Counted from the first letter of the stretch, positions 22,110 through 37,455 are shown. The stretch: 64,000 bases of DNA from Rosa chinensis (GCF_002994745.2 NC_037094.1:12647001-12711000), one strand, 5' to 3'. The notes: generated by a model not told the origin, from the letters alone. Numbers and translations: made by a program.

Positions 22110-23070
22110 GTTTACCGTCTTTGTCTCGGGGAGATGCTGATCGACTTCGTGCCCAACGTTTCGGGGGTTTCACTGGCCGAAGCCCAGCTTTCCTGAAGGC
22201 CCCCGGTGGCGCCCCCGCCAACGTGGCAATCGCTGTGGCTCGGCAAGGCGGCAGCTCCTCTTTCGTCGGGAAGCTTGGTGACGACGAGTTCGGGCACATG
22301 CTCGCTGGAATCTTGAAAGAGAACGGTGTCTCCGGGCAGGGCATCCTGTTCAACCAAAACGCACGCACCGCTCTGGCCTTTGTCACCCTGCGCGCTGATG
22401 GAGAACTCATGTTTCACCGGAACCCTATCGCCGATATGCTGCTCAAGCCCTAAGAGCTCAATTTGGAGCTGATCAGATCCGCCAAAGTGTTCCATTAAGG
22501 ATCAATAAGCTTGACCGTTGAGCCATGCAGATCGGCACATCTGAAGGCAATGGAGGTCGCAAAAGATGCCGGTGCCTTACTTTCCTACGACCCGAACCTC
22601 CGACTACCATTGTGGGCCTTCACCTGAGAAGGCACGCGAACAAATAATAAGTATATGGGAAAAGGCTGGAGTGATTAAGGTCAGTGATGTGGAACTTGAG
22701 TTTCTCACAGGAAATCCCAACATTGACGATGAATCTGCGATGACTCTGTGGCACCCTTAACTTGAAGATCCTCCTTGTCACTCTTGGTGAAAAGGGTTGC
22801 AGATACTACACTAAGAATTTCCGTGGATGTGTGGAAGCTTTTCATGTAACTGCGGTAGATACAACTGGTGCTGGTGATTCATTTGTGGGTGCTCTGCTCG
22901 CAAAGATTGTTAATGACCAATCTGTTCTTGATGATGAGCAAAGGTTGAGGGAAGTACTCAAATTCGCAAATGCATGTGGAGCAATAACAACTACTAAGAA
23001 GAGAGCAATTCCTGCACTCCCCACAGAGTCCGAACTCCGAAGTCCTCGCCCTAATCAAAGAGGCATAATC
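22110..23070 (+). pseudogene. Fructokinase processed pseudogene
   Basis: PfkB-family fructokinase sequence reads through almost the whole protein in shifting frames: [19 protein letters not shown] (about 22129), [18 protein letters not shown] (about 22200), [31 protein letters not shown] (about 22585), [17 protein letters not shown] with the catalytic GAGD motif (about 22855) and [20 protein letters not shown] (about 22970). At least four frame changes and an in-frame stop at 22451 break it. Parts that would sit in different exons are contiguous with no introns, which suggests a retrocopy of a spliced mRNA. Intact fructokinase phosphorylates fructose in the cytosol or plastid. It starts about 100 bp right of the hAT target duplication. 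Confidence 0.85.
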
Positions 23071-24399
23071 AATCTTTTAGTTTTTGTTTTTTGTAATAGC
23101 ATAGATTCTTTTTGCAGTTCATCCATCTTTCTAGGACTTCTGCATGTGTTTTTAAACTTCATTGCTTTTGATTTGAGATAGTTTTCCAACCTCTTCTTAC
23201 GTGTATCAACATTTAAATTACCCTTTAAGCAAGCATAATCGGATAAAATGTTAACTTTTGGCTGTCATTTTAATTTATTCTTTTGGTTTTTTTTTTTTGT
23301 TCATAACTTAATTTTGTATAAAAATTAAGAGGAATGATTTTGAATTTTTTATACATATAACTCGGTTGTACGATAGAAGTGAATCTTTGAATTAGGGGGG
23401 GCGCTCACATTCAAAATCCCTTTGAAATCAACTAGTGTTTATATGCATTTTATCAAGAAAATTCGGTCACAAGATAATCCATCCTTTTCAGATCTATTGA
23501 TTTTGTAATGAATGGTGCCTCTGTTCTCTACAGACCATGGTTCATAGTGCAACTAGATTTGTTCATAAATCCAGTTTGCCAATGTGAATCATCCCAAAAA
23601 GCGTTGTTATACCAAGATCCACAACTGTCCAAGCAGCCGCTGAAGACGAACAAACTTTGGTTAATGGGTGACAGATATCCAAGTAGAAAGCAGAGCTTAT
23701 GTGGATCTATGGACTTGAAGAAAACTCAAACTTACAAGAGCTAGAAAATGGTTTATTGAACAAACGGATGTTCAGATATGTCACCATATGAACTGAAACA
23801 ATTCCTCAATATTAAGGGGTTCAATTCACGAAAAGAGCATCGGAGAGCTTGACAATAAGCCTTTTGCAAGTGCAGTCGTTTTTCACTCTTTCCTCTCCGA
23901 AACTTTTATGAAGAAAATGAATCATTCTGAACGGCGAATTTTCATTGGGACGATGAACTGCACCAGGCTGACAGAATAACATGGCAAGAGGGAGTATCAA
24001 TGTACCGAATCAAATCAGTTGTCTCTCTGATTGTAATTTATGAGCGGTTTTCCCTTAACTCAGATGTATAGAGCAGTAAGCAAATCACAAACAAAACTGT
24101 AGTGCACAAGTTTCTCGAGAATCAAGTCAAATTTTTGTATAGCAAATATATTAGAAGGCAGCAATCTGATCTCATGATCTTATCCAAAGGTTACAATTTT
24201 GCTACTAAAGCTGTGATCAAATTAAAGGACGAAAAAAACATAACATTAATTGGCAAGTAATCCAGAACGTAACACCACTTATGACTATCGCTTATAAGTA
24301 CCGTCAACAAACAAAAACCTAATATCTGGAAGGCCACAAAAGATTTACATAGAGGGTGAGAGATGACGCTAAGCTAAGATATAAAGTATATAAAACTAT
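23071..24399. other. Intergenic between fructokinase pseudogene and UGE
   Basis: AT-rich. A stop-free stretch at about 23508-23744 (plus) does not resemble a known family. Nothing else is recognisable. Confidence 0.5.
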
Positions 24400-24480
24400 C
24401 AGCTTTTAGTTGTAGCTAGAGTCTGGAGATCCATAAATATGGATTTGCCTAGCCTAGTTCCACTGATGGTAACCCCTAAA
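24400..24480 (-). pseudogene. Decayed duplicate of the UGE last exon
   Basis: The minus-strand sequence from about 24476 to 24405 follows the real last exon base for base with scattered changes (ATCAGTGGAACTAGGCTAGG against ATCAGTGGAATTGGGCTAGC in the gene). It reads through the equivalents of [16 protein letters not shown] as non-coding sequence. It lies just downstream of the UGE stop at 24520, probably within the 3' UTR. Confidence 0.7.
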
Positions 24481-24519
24481 CTAAATTTGTAAAGCATATG
24501 AACTAATAGCTTTCGGCTT

Positions 24520-27542
<3,023 letters not shown>

Positions 27543-29398
27543 CAACGCCGATTTGGAATAATAGGAATAGGAATTGGTATGAGAAAGTGTGAGGAGGCTT
27601 TGTGGTTTTGATACCGCAGGAAAAGCATGACAGGAAGCCCAATATATAGGAATCGATGCTGTTCCAGTAGACAACGCCAGACTTTTAATTTAATTAATTT
27701 AATCCCCAAAATGGGGCAGTTAACTCCGTCTCTCTCAGTAAGGAAAGGCAGTAACCGAAATTGAACACCCGGAAGGAAGGAGGGAGGGAGAGGGTGGTTT
27801 TCTCTTTGGTGGACCAGATCTGCCACGTGGTGCGATCTGGGGTGAGGACTCACATGTCCACCAGCGCAAGAAACAAAGCTTTATGGCGTTGCTGGCCTCT
27901 GGGATTTTAGGTCAAAAACAATCTCGAAGAATCTTGATGACGACACACTCGGAAGGTAAAAAATTGTTTTTGATCCGTTTTGGGGTTTTTTACTTTTATG
28001 GGAGGCGTTGTTATTAATATTATTAAGCTCCCCCCCATATCTTTTTCATTAATACGCTGGCATTTACTGGGAATATTTATGCTATTCTAATGGGGAGACA
28101 GGGGAAAGAATTTGACAAGATTTTGACCTTCTTTCAATACTTAGTAATGAATCATATTTTATGTCAATCAATTTCCAAATTTAATGGTTCTTTATGAGTA
28201 GATTCTTCATGTCACTGGCAGAAAATTCGGGGTTATATTAATAGGCTGCAAATTATTATAATTCGTTGGAGATGACATCATTTTATTGTCTAATTTTTGT
28301 TAAATAAGAGGGAAATCTAACATTTGACTTAGCTGTGTCTTTTTTTTTCTTTTTCTGCTTTCATTTCTATGAGTGAAGTCAAAAATCGAGGTGTTAAGAC
28401 TTTTATATATGGGTTAGTTATAGAGACTGAAATCAATTATGTATCTATTTATAAGCCTTTGCATTTAAATGGATTAGTCGAAAACTAAGTGATAAGGTCT
28501 TTGCATTTAAATGTTATTTTGATAAAAGAAACGCATCAATCGTGTTAGTCGTTCAAACTGAAATCAAATACAATCAATTTAAATTTCTCAAAAAATAATA
28601 CACTAACCATTCTAAATAATAACACGAAAGATTGTGGTAAGTTTTAAATTCTATAATGATGTAATTTTGATCACAAACCCAATGTTTCCAAAACGAAAAT
28701 GAGGTATTGATTTGGAAAGATGTTGACAGAAAGCAGCCCCAAAACGGACAATGAGTCCCTATATGATTATATTCCCTTTCTTTGTTAATATGAGGATCAG
28801 ATTCTCCGTTTTATTCTAGATTAGGTCAAATGTAGAATCTAAAATTCCCATCACAAAAGTTTTGATTCACCAATAGACTAGTAGTAGCTTGTCGTTCAAT
28901 AAAAGGGGCCAAAAGCGGTGCACCTGGAAATCTCGTGAGTTTTGGGCACGTCAAACGTGTTAGGCTGTGAAGCTGTAATGACCTTCACCTTTTTTCTTTA
29001 TGTGGAGGTGCAATACACGTCACTTTTTACATGCACTTTTCGTGAATCTTCAGAAACAAGAAGAACCATTTTCCTTTTAAAAAAAAATTAAAAAATTGGG
29101 TCGTAGGAACTAGGAAGAAGTTGGGGGAGGAAGCACCGGCCTAATCTAGAAAAAACGCGATATGTATCTTTAAGGTAACGTGTCCTTTGTTCACGTAGAA
29201 CGCAGTTAAAGAAGGAAGAAAAGTCCACGGAATTAAGGGCGACGGGAACCGACGTACACGTGTTGAGAGGTGAAAGGGAAGGAAGAAAAAAACCAAGGGA
29301 AAGGTCGTTTAAAATTTTTGACATAGAATATAATCCTTAAGAAAGTTGAAGTACACTGGTTTTGGTCGCCAACTTCACTTATACCATCGGATAGAGTC
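27543..29398. other. UGE upstream region and intergenic DNA
   Basis: The first 300 bp are the probable UGE 5' UTR and promoter (purine-rich GGAAGGAAGGAGGGAGGGAG near 27770). Beyond this the sequence is AT-rich with no recognisable gene or mobile element. Confidence 0.5.
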
Positions 29399-29645
29399 GT
29401 AGAATATGTTATGTATCTCATTGAAAGATAAGGCCGGTGGCAAAACGATCAAAGTTAAAAGCTAGGAGGATATGCATAAAGAGATTCATACCTTAGTGAA
29501 CAGAGTGGCCAAAAGAAGGTTAAAATATGGTATGTATTTCATTGAAAGATAAGTGTACAAGTCAGTTTGGACATTGGAGCTAAAACGATCAAAGTTAAAA
29601 GTTGGAAGAATATACCTAATGAGGTTCCTATAATAGTGAAGAGAG
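29399..29645. repeat. Two-copy tandem repeat, about 122 bp
   Basis: A unit containing TCATTGAAAGATAAG and AAAACGATCAAAGTTAAAAG occurs at 29399-29520 and 29521-29645, with substitutions and a small insertion in the second copy. No coding sense. Confidence 0.65.
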
Positions 29646-30080
29646 CTTTCGGAACATATCCAACTTTTTCACATGTTGGTTTCATAAGGATGCTTTGTGG
29701 GTAGAGGTCTCGTGAATTGGTATCACGACATGTTTAGAGGTGGAATTGGATAAAAATTCAATATGAGATGATCTACATAAATTAAATGACATTATGAAAA
29801 TGATGTGAAATAACTGGATACTAATCTGTCAATAACTGTCATCTTTTATGAAGAAAATGACACAATGCTGGTGAATGTTGATCGAGTATGTCAACAATTG
29901 ATGATAAAAGTAGACGGGTGATAGATCTTAGGATCCCAACACCCCCAAATGCAATTATATATCGTTTGGAACTAATATATGAATTCTTGTGATTACTAAT
30001 TCTGCATGATTTGATTTTTGTGAGAACATACAACTTTTACTTGGTGTCTTAATTTCATTTATTCACCTTAACGTTTATCG
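29646..30080. other. Unassigned AT-rich spacer
   Basis: No gene, RNA or mobile element recognised. Confidence 0.5.
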
Positions 30081-30470
30081 GTTTATGTTTACAAAAATCT
30101 TCAGAGAGACAAAATTGGTATCATCTAAGAGCTTTAGAAATGTTCTTTTACCATTTGGATGATATGATCTTATGAAAATATAAAACTAGTTTATGTTTAC
30201 AAAAATCTTCAAAGAGACAAAAATGGTATCATCTAAAAGCTTTAGGAATGTTCCTTCACCATTTCGATGGTATGATCTTATGAAAACATAAAACTAGTTT
30301 ATGTTTACAAAAATCTTCAGAGAGACAAAAATAGTATCATCTAAGAGCTTTAAGAATGTTCTTTCACCATTTGAATGATATGATCTTATGAAAACATAAA
30401 ACTTATATACGAGAGTCCTAAGTTATTGGCCTCAAAGTTTATAAAAATCTTCGAAGAAGAGAGACTTGTA
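30081..30470. repeat. 108-bp tandem repeat, three copies plus a partial fourth
   Basis: Units beginning GTTTATGTTTACAAAAATC start at 30081, 30189 and 30297, exactly 108 bp apart and over 90% alike by eye. A shortened, diverged fourth unit begins near 30437. Each holds TTCA(G/A)AGAGACAAAA and ATGATCTTATGAAAA. No reading frame is conserved. Confidence 0.85.
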
Positions 30471-31604
30471 TCATCCAAGAAGCTCCGAAAGTGTTACCGC
30501 ACTTGATCTAACACAGACGGTTCATTATATCCCATATAAGACCCATCTTACCCCACTATGGGTGGAGCCTCAAACAAGACCTCCCTAGCTGCCCCACTGC
30601 CCCTCACCACCTAACTTTTGGGGTACTTCTTCTTCTTCCCTATTTCGTTGGTTTTTTTAGGAGCAAATGACAGTATGACATGCCATTTACATAAACAAAG
30701 GGCTAATGGTTAGTGACCTACCCTAGATACATATATTCTACAAGATTATTCCAATATGCTCCCCCAAATCACCTACCCTAAAACTTTGTGACCTTGATCA
30801 TAACCAAACCACATGACGAAAATATAATAATGGTAGAAAGCTAATTTGCTGTGCTGGATTGGTGGCTATAAAAAATGACATGTCACAGCTCCTCATCACC
30901 ATCATTCATCCCATTCATTCCTCTAAATATAATCAACACACAATTTGAGCTAGCAATTAGTATTACCTGTTCACACCCATAATACACCAAATGTACCGAC
31001 AAATAATTCCCTGTCCTAGGTTGGGCAAATAATTGAGTTCGTCACTAGGTTGGGCCTTGACTTGGACCATGACTTGGTCCCAAATGCAGAACGAATTGTA
31101 GGCTATAACCAAGACCAATAATCACATGACATAACTGTTTGACCAGACTGTAAAATGGCCCCAATATCTGCCGGTGGAATAGTTTTAGCAAGAGTCTTTT
31201 TAAATGTACCTAACAAATTTCTATGTAAATCCAGCAAATTTATTTATTTATAAATATTTCTAATTAAACCACCTAAATTCCCATACTAACCTTTTCTTGT
31301 AGCCAGCTAAAGAAACAAGCCAACGAGGCGATGAAAACTTCCCAGCTTCATACCAATCTTCTTCGGCAGTTTCTGGGTTCTTTCAAGATGAGGTTTTGAT
31401 TGTACTATAGCTTAGTATCCATTCTTGTTTTAAGTCCTTGTTTGCCACAATCCCTGAGCCCACCAAATAAAATAATTGGGATTAAAATACTTAAAGAGAG
31501 ATAGATGCATTGGCATTCAATTGCTGAAAAATCAACCTTGAAGTTGAAGTTGAGAACCAATGGAGTAAATGAAAATTTGACTAACCAAACATCTACCAGT
31601 TCTT
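30471..31604. other. Unassigned intergenic region
   Basis: AT-rich. A short protein-like plus-strand stretch (NFPASYQSSSAVSGFFQDEV, about 31335-31395) stands alone and was not assigned. It faces away from the AP2-like exon to its right. Confidence 0.4.
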
Positions 31605-31991
31605 TTATAGAAAGTGACCCCTCTGTTCTGAGAACTCCGAGACCTGGGCCCTCTCCTGCTCTTTTTCACCCTTCCCCGGCCAATTGTTCACCGGAAACAG
31701 CTCCTTCGTCACAACGACGTCGTCGTCGTCTTCTTCTTCTTCTTCTCCTTCTGCTCCACCGACCTTGAGAATATCGAAGTTGAACATCGTCACCGTTGCT
31801 CGTGCAGAGCACGAGTCGTCGTTGGTGCTGGAGGCGTCGGCATTGACTACGGACAAGTTTGATGTCCCAGACTCGTCCATTTGCGTGGCGCTTTCGGAGC
31901 CTTCCGGAAACATACCGTGAATCGAACCGACGACGAAGTCGTCGTTTTGTTTCGACGACGATCCCACCACGTTGAGATTAAGATCCAACAT
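31605..31991 (-). pseudogene. Orphan first exon of an AP2/TOE-like gene
   Basis: The minus-strand ATG at 31991 opens a 128-codon frame beginning MLDLNLNVVGSSS, then SGTSNLSVVNADASS, NFDILKVG, an acidic run and VVTKELFPV. This is the N-terminal organisation of euAP2/TOE transcription factors, including the DLNLN EAR-type repression motif. The two AP2 DNA-binding domains and the miR172 site normally encoded by later exons are not found in the 4 kb downstream. The stop at 31605 is probably intronic read-through. It is either a truncated duplicate or a gene broken by rearrangement. If transcribed it would give a repressor tail without a DNA-binding domain. Confidence 0.7.
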
Positions 31992-32570
31992 GACTCCGAT
32001 TTCACTCCCTCAGCTCAATTCCCCTATCTCTCACCGTTGATCAATGGCGGAGATCGACCGACAAGAAGGATCACACACCACTAACTCAAACCAGTCAAAA
32101 ACATGATTGGAGCTCAAATTACAATCCGAACACGCCAAAAAACAACAGACGAAGTTTCCATCACTATGGTTTCTTTGCTGGGTACAAGAAGGGTAGTTTG
32201 GGAAATTGGGTGGTTTAATTAAAAATATTTATAAACAAATAAATTTGTTGGGTCTACATAGAAATTTACTTGGTACATTTAGAAAGACCCTTTTAGCAAC
32301 TTTCAATTTACTTCCCAATTCACACAATGGATTGCAGTTAAGGAACATATTGCATAGTCCGCGTTTCAAATTTGTAGCTAGTGTCATTCTAAAAAAAATA
32401 AAAAATAAAAAATAAAAATAAAAAAAAATAAAAATGTGGTCAATGTGAATGGAACGGCTAGGTTCCAAATGATGGAATGAATTGGCTTACTCGAGAAAAA
32501 TCATGTTTTTTGGATGATCTATTTTGTGTGTGGTATTGATTAGGATTTTCTTTTGTACGTAACCCCTACG
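31992..32570. other. Upstream of the AP2-like exon
   Basis: Possible old promoter and 5' UTR; A-rich run at 32390-32433. No separate gene seen. Confidence 0.4.
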
Positions 32571-32574
32571 AATC

Positions 32575-33129
32575 CTCGTCTAGAAATTCTTCAATATCAA
32601 ATATTAGCTTTCCCCTAAACTAGTTGTTCCAAACATGTACATCAAGTTTCATGATTTTTGCAGCAATGTTAAGCAGAGAGAAACCCCCGATCCCAAGATG
32701 ATGTCAAAAGAGTTGGGTTATATCCGATTCAACATGTGGAAGATTATCGGAAGCAGGCGGCTACTAAAAGAATTATAATATGTGTTCGATCTCTCTGTTG
32801 CGAAGCAACTGTCCCATATGACGGGAACTACAAGAGACCTAGGTGTGATACTTATCATGTAGGGCTATTCGTCTGTGGTGATCAAAGAGTTTCATCACTT
32901 TAAACCTGCGACCAAGTTTTCGATTGAGAGTCTAGAGAATGTGAGGCTTAATAGTTTGGAAGAGCCATTGTGTGCTATTTGTTCCGACGGCCTCGCAGAA
33001 GGTGGTGTTGGTGTCGTATGCCTTGCTCACACCTTTATCATGGACATTGCATTGTACGTACGGTGGCTGCAGATAAATCACTTATGTCCCTTGGGCCGAT
33101 ATCCGATGCCAATTAGCAAGGAGGGCTAG
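32575..33129 (+). pseudogene. RING-H2 pseudogene, copy A
   Basis: The 5' part (32575-32860) is near-identical to 46375-46660 and out of frame. The 3' part (32875-33129) reads KPATKFSIESLENVRLNSLE, then CAICSDGL and a degenerate RING. Compared with the complete RING at 55310-55440, the second His-loop residues and the last Cys pair are lost (CLAHTFIMDIAL and CPLGRYPMP). It cannot fold as a zinc-binding RING. Intact members would be ubiquitin ligases. Confidence 0.75.
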
Positions 33130-33429
33130 CTTTAAGTGCAATAGTGCATTACATGTAACATGTGTCCTTGACCTTGTTTTTTTTTTTTTGAAAGCGGTTT
33201 GGAACCCAGTCTAACTGGGAGGCTCAGCCCCACGCCCGGTTCCATTTGTTAAATCATAATTTTGCATTGGAGGAACATAAAACCAGAACCCGAGCTACAT
33301 AAGAAGAATGACAAATATCATCGTAGAGAACGTCCTGGACTCTTATATGCAAGCAGATTATAATTATAATTTCAGTGAGTCCAGTTTCGCCCACACTCAT
33401 GCTCTTATCCAATTTCCATCTGGGTGTTA

Positions 33430-36400
33430 TTAGAATCGGATGCAAAATTCCAAAGAGAGAAACTAGAGGGACACCGTTGTCAAAGTTCACGCTTGGCCGG
33501 CTGCGCCTACACGCTAGCGCTGGCCGGAAGCCTCATCAGTCCATAGTGGGTGCGGTCGGACGGGCTGTGGTATCGGTAGGCGCATCTAGTGCTCAGAAGT
33601 TGGGATCGGTTAAGATTTATTCTCTCGCTGGACGTTGGCTGCATCTGGCACAGCGGCGGGGTAGAAGGCTTGGTTCGGATGAGGGCCGCCTTTCTTCCGG
33701 GTCGGAGTATCGTCGTAGGGTGATCTAGGAAAGGCAAGTCGGGATCGAGGTCCTGATGGGGGGGATGACTACTGCGCTGCGCTTAATGTAGAGTCCGATG
33801 CAAAACCATGGTGGTTTTCTTGCTAGTATTACATTGGTGGGATGAGATAGGTAGGCGGAGACACGTCTCTGTAGCGGTGGTGGGGTGGCGGTCCTAGAGG
33901 CGGGGCGGATGGACTGGTGCAGATGTTGCCTTGGGCCTTGAGGATTGATTCCCTTGATGATTTGGGCTTCTGGGCTTGGATGTTGGCTTTAGGCCGATTT
34001 AGGGCTGGAGGTTGGGTTTGGGCTCATTTCTTATGCCCTACCCTAGTTGTTATTTTCTTTTTAGTTGTTATTTATTTATGTTGTTTAGTTTGGTTGTGAT
34101 ACGCTCAAAGCAAGCGTATAATTTAACCCTATAAATGTCATCGTTAGTATATGGTAAATAGGGATCGTTCTAACCGGGGATTGAGGGTACACCTGTCATT
34201 GTAAAAACAAATTAATAAAGGTAAAAAATATTATTTACAAAAATAAAACAAAGAAAGAAATATATACAAGTAAACACAATTAGGGGGTTTTAGAATTATA
34301 AATTAAAAATTAAATAAATAAAATAAAGAAAATGTAAAAACATATATACAATGGTGGAACGCAAGGAATAAAGATCAAAACCACAATCATATGCAAGAAA
34401 TCCAATCACAATTCCTATAGTTGATTTTCTATGTCATGAGAAAGAAGTTGACCATGTGAAACGTTAGAAAGCAAACGATTTCCCATTTTTTACTTTCCTT
34501 GAATAATTAATCTAAGTGAAAGCACCTAAATCTATCCTATTGAACATGCAATCATAGTCTAGAAAGCTAGCTAATCAAGAACACATTCAACGCATTAAGA
34601 ACAAAGAAATGATGTCAACCAAAGTGCACAACCTAGTTATGAATAAGTTCACCTATTTGCAATCCTCCTTAATTGATTTCTACTTTTGTTCAAAGCCATT
34701 ACTACTTAAATTAGCTACAATTACATGTTGGCCACCAAAGAACACATACATATAAAAGTTTTCTATAAAACAAAATCAATCAAGCAATCTCACATAAGCA
34801 ACATATCAATCAATATAAAGAAATCGTAACTTTATTTCAAAACAAATAAACGGGCTTTAAATTTTGCCCTTAACGTTTATGTCAACTAAAAATCAAGTTC
34901 ATATGAAATCAAAACAAAGAAAACAAAAAAGGTTACAAGGAATAAGATAGAATTACACCATGAAGGGTGAATGGTGGAAAGCTTGAGACGTTGGTCTTGG
35001 ATCTTGAAAGCAAGGCTCCAAAGCTTCACGACACAAGGTGGATGATGGCGGCTAGGAGGCTTCATGGCTTCTTTTTCTCTTCTTCTCTTTGCTTGAAGAT
35101 GCAGAGACTTGAAACTAGAGGATGGAGAGAATTTTTCTGAATGAAAGTGTGTTGTGGTGATGTGATGGTGTTGTTGTGGTATAGGGGGGTTTATATAGGG
35201 GAAGGCAAGGCTTCATGAATTTAATTTCTAAGGAATTTTCTTGTTGCACCACACAGCTCCAACCAATGAATTAATGCCACGTCAGCTCTGCCACGTCACT
35301 CAGCCAATCAAAAAGCTCCAAAATAAATCCATAATCTTTCCAAATATATTATTACTGATTTTTCCAAGATTTAATATGATTTTATTCACCATTTTCGGCC
35401 AAATATCTAGGCATGAACCTAGACAATGTATCCAGACTCATTTTGGACTTTTTCTCCCTTAAATCTCTCCATGTCTTTATCCTTAATGTCCTCCCCTTGA
35501 TTTTCTCTTGATTTTCACATTAAAATTGCAGATTTTATTCTCTAATTTCAGCCAACATATCTTGAGGGAATTGAGGAACGAATCTGGACTTGTTTTGAAC
35601 ATTTTCTTCCTTGAAATTCTCCCTTGATATTCTCAACGTAATCTCCTTGATTTCCCATGCAAAAATCAGATTTAATCTCCCAAAATATCTCCCATGTCAT
35701 CATGTGGTCTCCTAATGCCTTCAGGTTTCCTAGCCTCATCAGGATTCCTACGTTGACTGGGATTCCTAGTCGGACCAGGAAAACTTCATTTCTTCATTTC
35801 AGCTCCATTTATTCCAAGGTACCTAGAAAATAGAAAGTTTTATTAAAATTACTAAAAATATAAACTTTCTAAAGATGGAAACTTTCCTAAACAAGAAGGA
35901 TTTATTTAAGGAAATAACTAAGTAAATATGAGGAAATAACATTTAAAACGTCGCATTAAAATACTCATATCAGGTTGCGCATTTTTCGAGTAATAAGTCT
36001 CTACTCTTGTTCTGTAGGGCTAATCGGGCTATGCGCCAGTCTGTGCACTCAAAGTGCCTTGTCTGCTCTAGGTAGGTTGCGAGTTCCTTACTTCGTCAAA
36101 TGGTCGCTACCTCCTAGTGGCAGGGTGAGACTAAGTGTGGTCGGATTTATCCTTCGGCGGCAACATAGTAGGAAAGCTGTGAGTATGGTAATTATGCTAT
36201 GTTGTAATCGAGTTACATATCGAGTTCTCTTTCCGTTATGTCACCGCTATGTCAAAGCAAATAGAGTCGCCAGTAGAACGCTCTTTACTAGTTGGTGCCT
36301 TGTTAAATACATTTATTTGGTAGAGACTCATGATAGTATTTCAGGATGTTCTCTAGCAGCTTATTGTAATCAGGGTTTAGGCTTAATGTCCCCTCCTTCT

Positions 36401-36475
36401 ATTCGACAGTTTCATTAATCAAGGCTTGAGGACAGTCACACTAGTTCTTTATTAACAAAATTTAAAAATTAAAAA
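33430..36475 (+). mobile_element. LINE-like repeat copy A (interrupted)
   Basis: The parts 33430-34096 and 35973-36475 match 52186-53264 in order. They share GCCCTACCCTAG, a TTGTTATTTATTTATGTTG block, CACTCAAAGTGCCTTGTCTG, GTCGCTACCTC and TCATTAATCAAGGCTTGAGG, and end in an A-rich tail. No ORF survives. The left border is uncertain and no target duplication was found for this copy. Classification as a 3' LINE end rests on the tail and on the long duplication around the other copy. Confidence 0.6.
34097..35972 (+). repeat. Solo LTR inserted in the LINE-like repeat
   Basis: 1,876 bp starting TGATACGCTC and ending CTCATATCA, flanked by a perfect 5-bp duplication GGTTG (34092-34096 and 35973-35977). 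TG/CA ends plus a 5-bp duplication with no internal retrotransposon region indicate a solo LTR left by recombination. A TTTATATAGGGG TATA-like site near 35188 gives the plus orientation. The superfamily cannot be told from the LTR alone. Confidence 0.78.
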
Positions 36476-37312
36476 AAAAAAATCAGATTTAAAGAATTAT
36501 ATATTAAAGTTGAGAAAATCATGTTGCTACCTAATTGCATGATTTTTTTTGTTTTTTTTTTATTTTTTATTAAGGGGGTTTGGAACCCAGCAAGAATCGA
36601 GTGAATTGATCGTAGTTTGATAGACGAACAATAAATGTAGCAAGTGAAAACAGACAAAACGTGGAATTGAAACTTTAAGGAGAAAATATGTGATAAGAGG
36701 TCTAAAAATATACGTAAAATATATGGTATGTCCAAAAATATATGTAGAAACTATAAAGTCACAGAGATAAGCTAGAAATTAGAAACTACAAAGGTGCCGA
36801 TAAGCTAGTATGATCGATATCCAAACTAACACTGCATGTATACCCTTTTAAGATAGGAAACGGAACGGGGTGGAGATCCAACAATGATATCAGCATGTGA
36901 TGAGGAAGAAGATGAAGCATCACCCTGAGATTCACCATCACCACTGGATTGAGATCCACAGGACTGAGATCCTTCATGAAGAGATCCATCAGAAAACTCA
37001 GAAGAGGAGTGCTATTGAAGTCAAGGGTTGGTCCACTATCGGATACCAGTTTAGCTTGATCAATCCAAAGCATCAAATAGGACGGAACTAGTCTATAAAT
37101 TGTTGAGAAGAACTCCCCACAGCAAATTGAGAGGTTCCTGTGACTGGCGTAGCGTGAGAAGTTCTTGGATGTTTATGATATTTTGGAGCAGCAGATTGAG
37201 AGGTTCCTGCGCTAGGTCTCTGAGTTTCTTGGTGTCCAAACTCATGAGCGGCCTTCAAGGGTTACAACTAGTGCAACCGCACTAGACCCCCAATTTCGGG
37301 GAGGCCTCCAAG
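36476..37312. other. Unassigned region
   Basis: A minus-strand protein-like stretch at about 37010-36830 is Ser-rich (QSSGDGESQGDASSSSSS) but belongs to no family I recognise. ATTGAGAGGTTCCTG occurs twice (about 37120 and 37195). Confidence 0.35.
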
Positions 37313-37395
37313 TACGAAGTGGTGTAGTTGGTTAAGGTGCTCTTTTTTTAGATGCTAGGACCTGAGTTCAAATCTCAGGCAACTCTCTTTCTTTG
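37313..37395 (+). repeat. tRNA-derived SINE-like sequence
   Basis: GTGGTGTAGTTGGTTAAGGTG resembles a pol III A box, and GAGTTCAAATCTC 40 bp later resembles a B box, followed by T-rich sequence. It does not fold as a complete tRNA (no acceptor stem seen), so a SINE remnant is more likely. Confidence 0.5.
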
Positions 37396-37455
37396 GTTTT
37401 GTTTTGTTCATTTTTTTTCATTTTTTTTTTTACCAAGTTCTTTATATATATATAC

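Noticed and set aside
35975..36418. A 147-codon open stretch
   Set aside because: It lies inside the LINE-like repeat; the homologous segment at 52770-53260 is frame-broken, so the openness is chance.
36897..37091. A His-rich small protein (plus strand)
   Set aside because: Antisense to a Ser-rich stretch of CATCA-type repeats; no start context or family match.
37313..37395. A functional tRNA gene
   Set aside because: A and B boxes are recognisable but no acceptor stem or anticodon arm could be paired.
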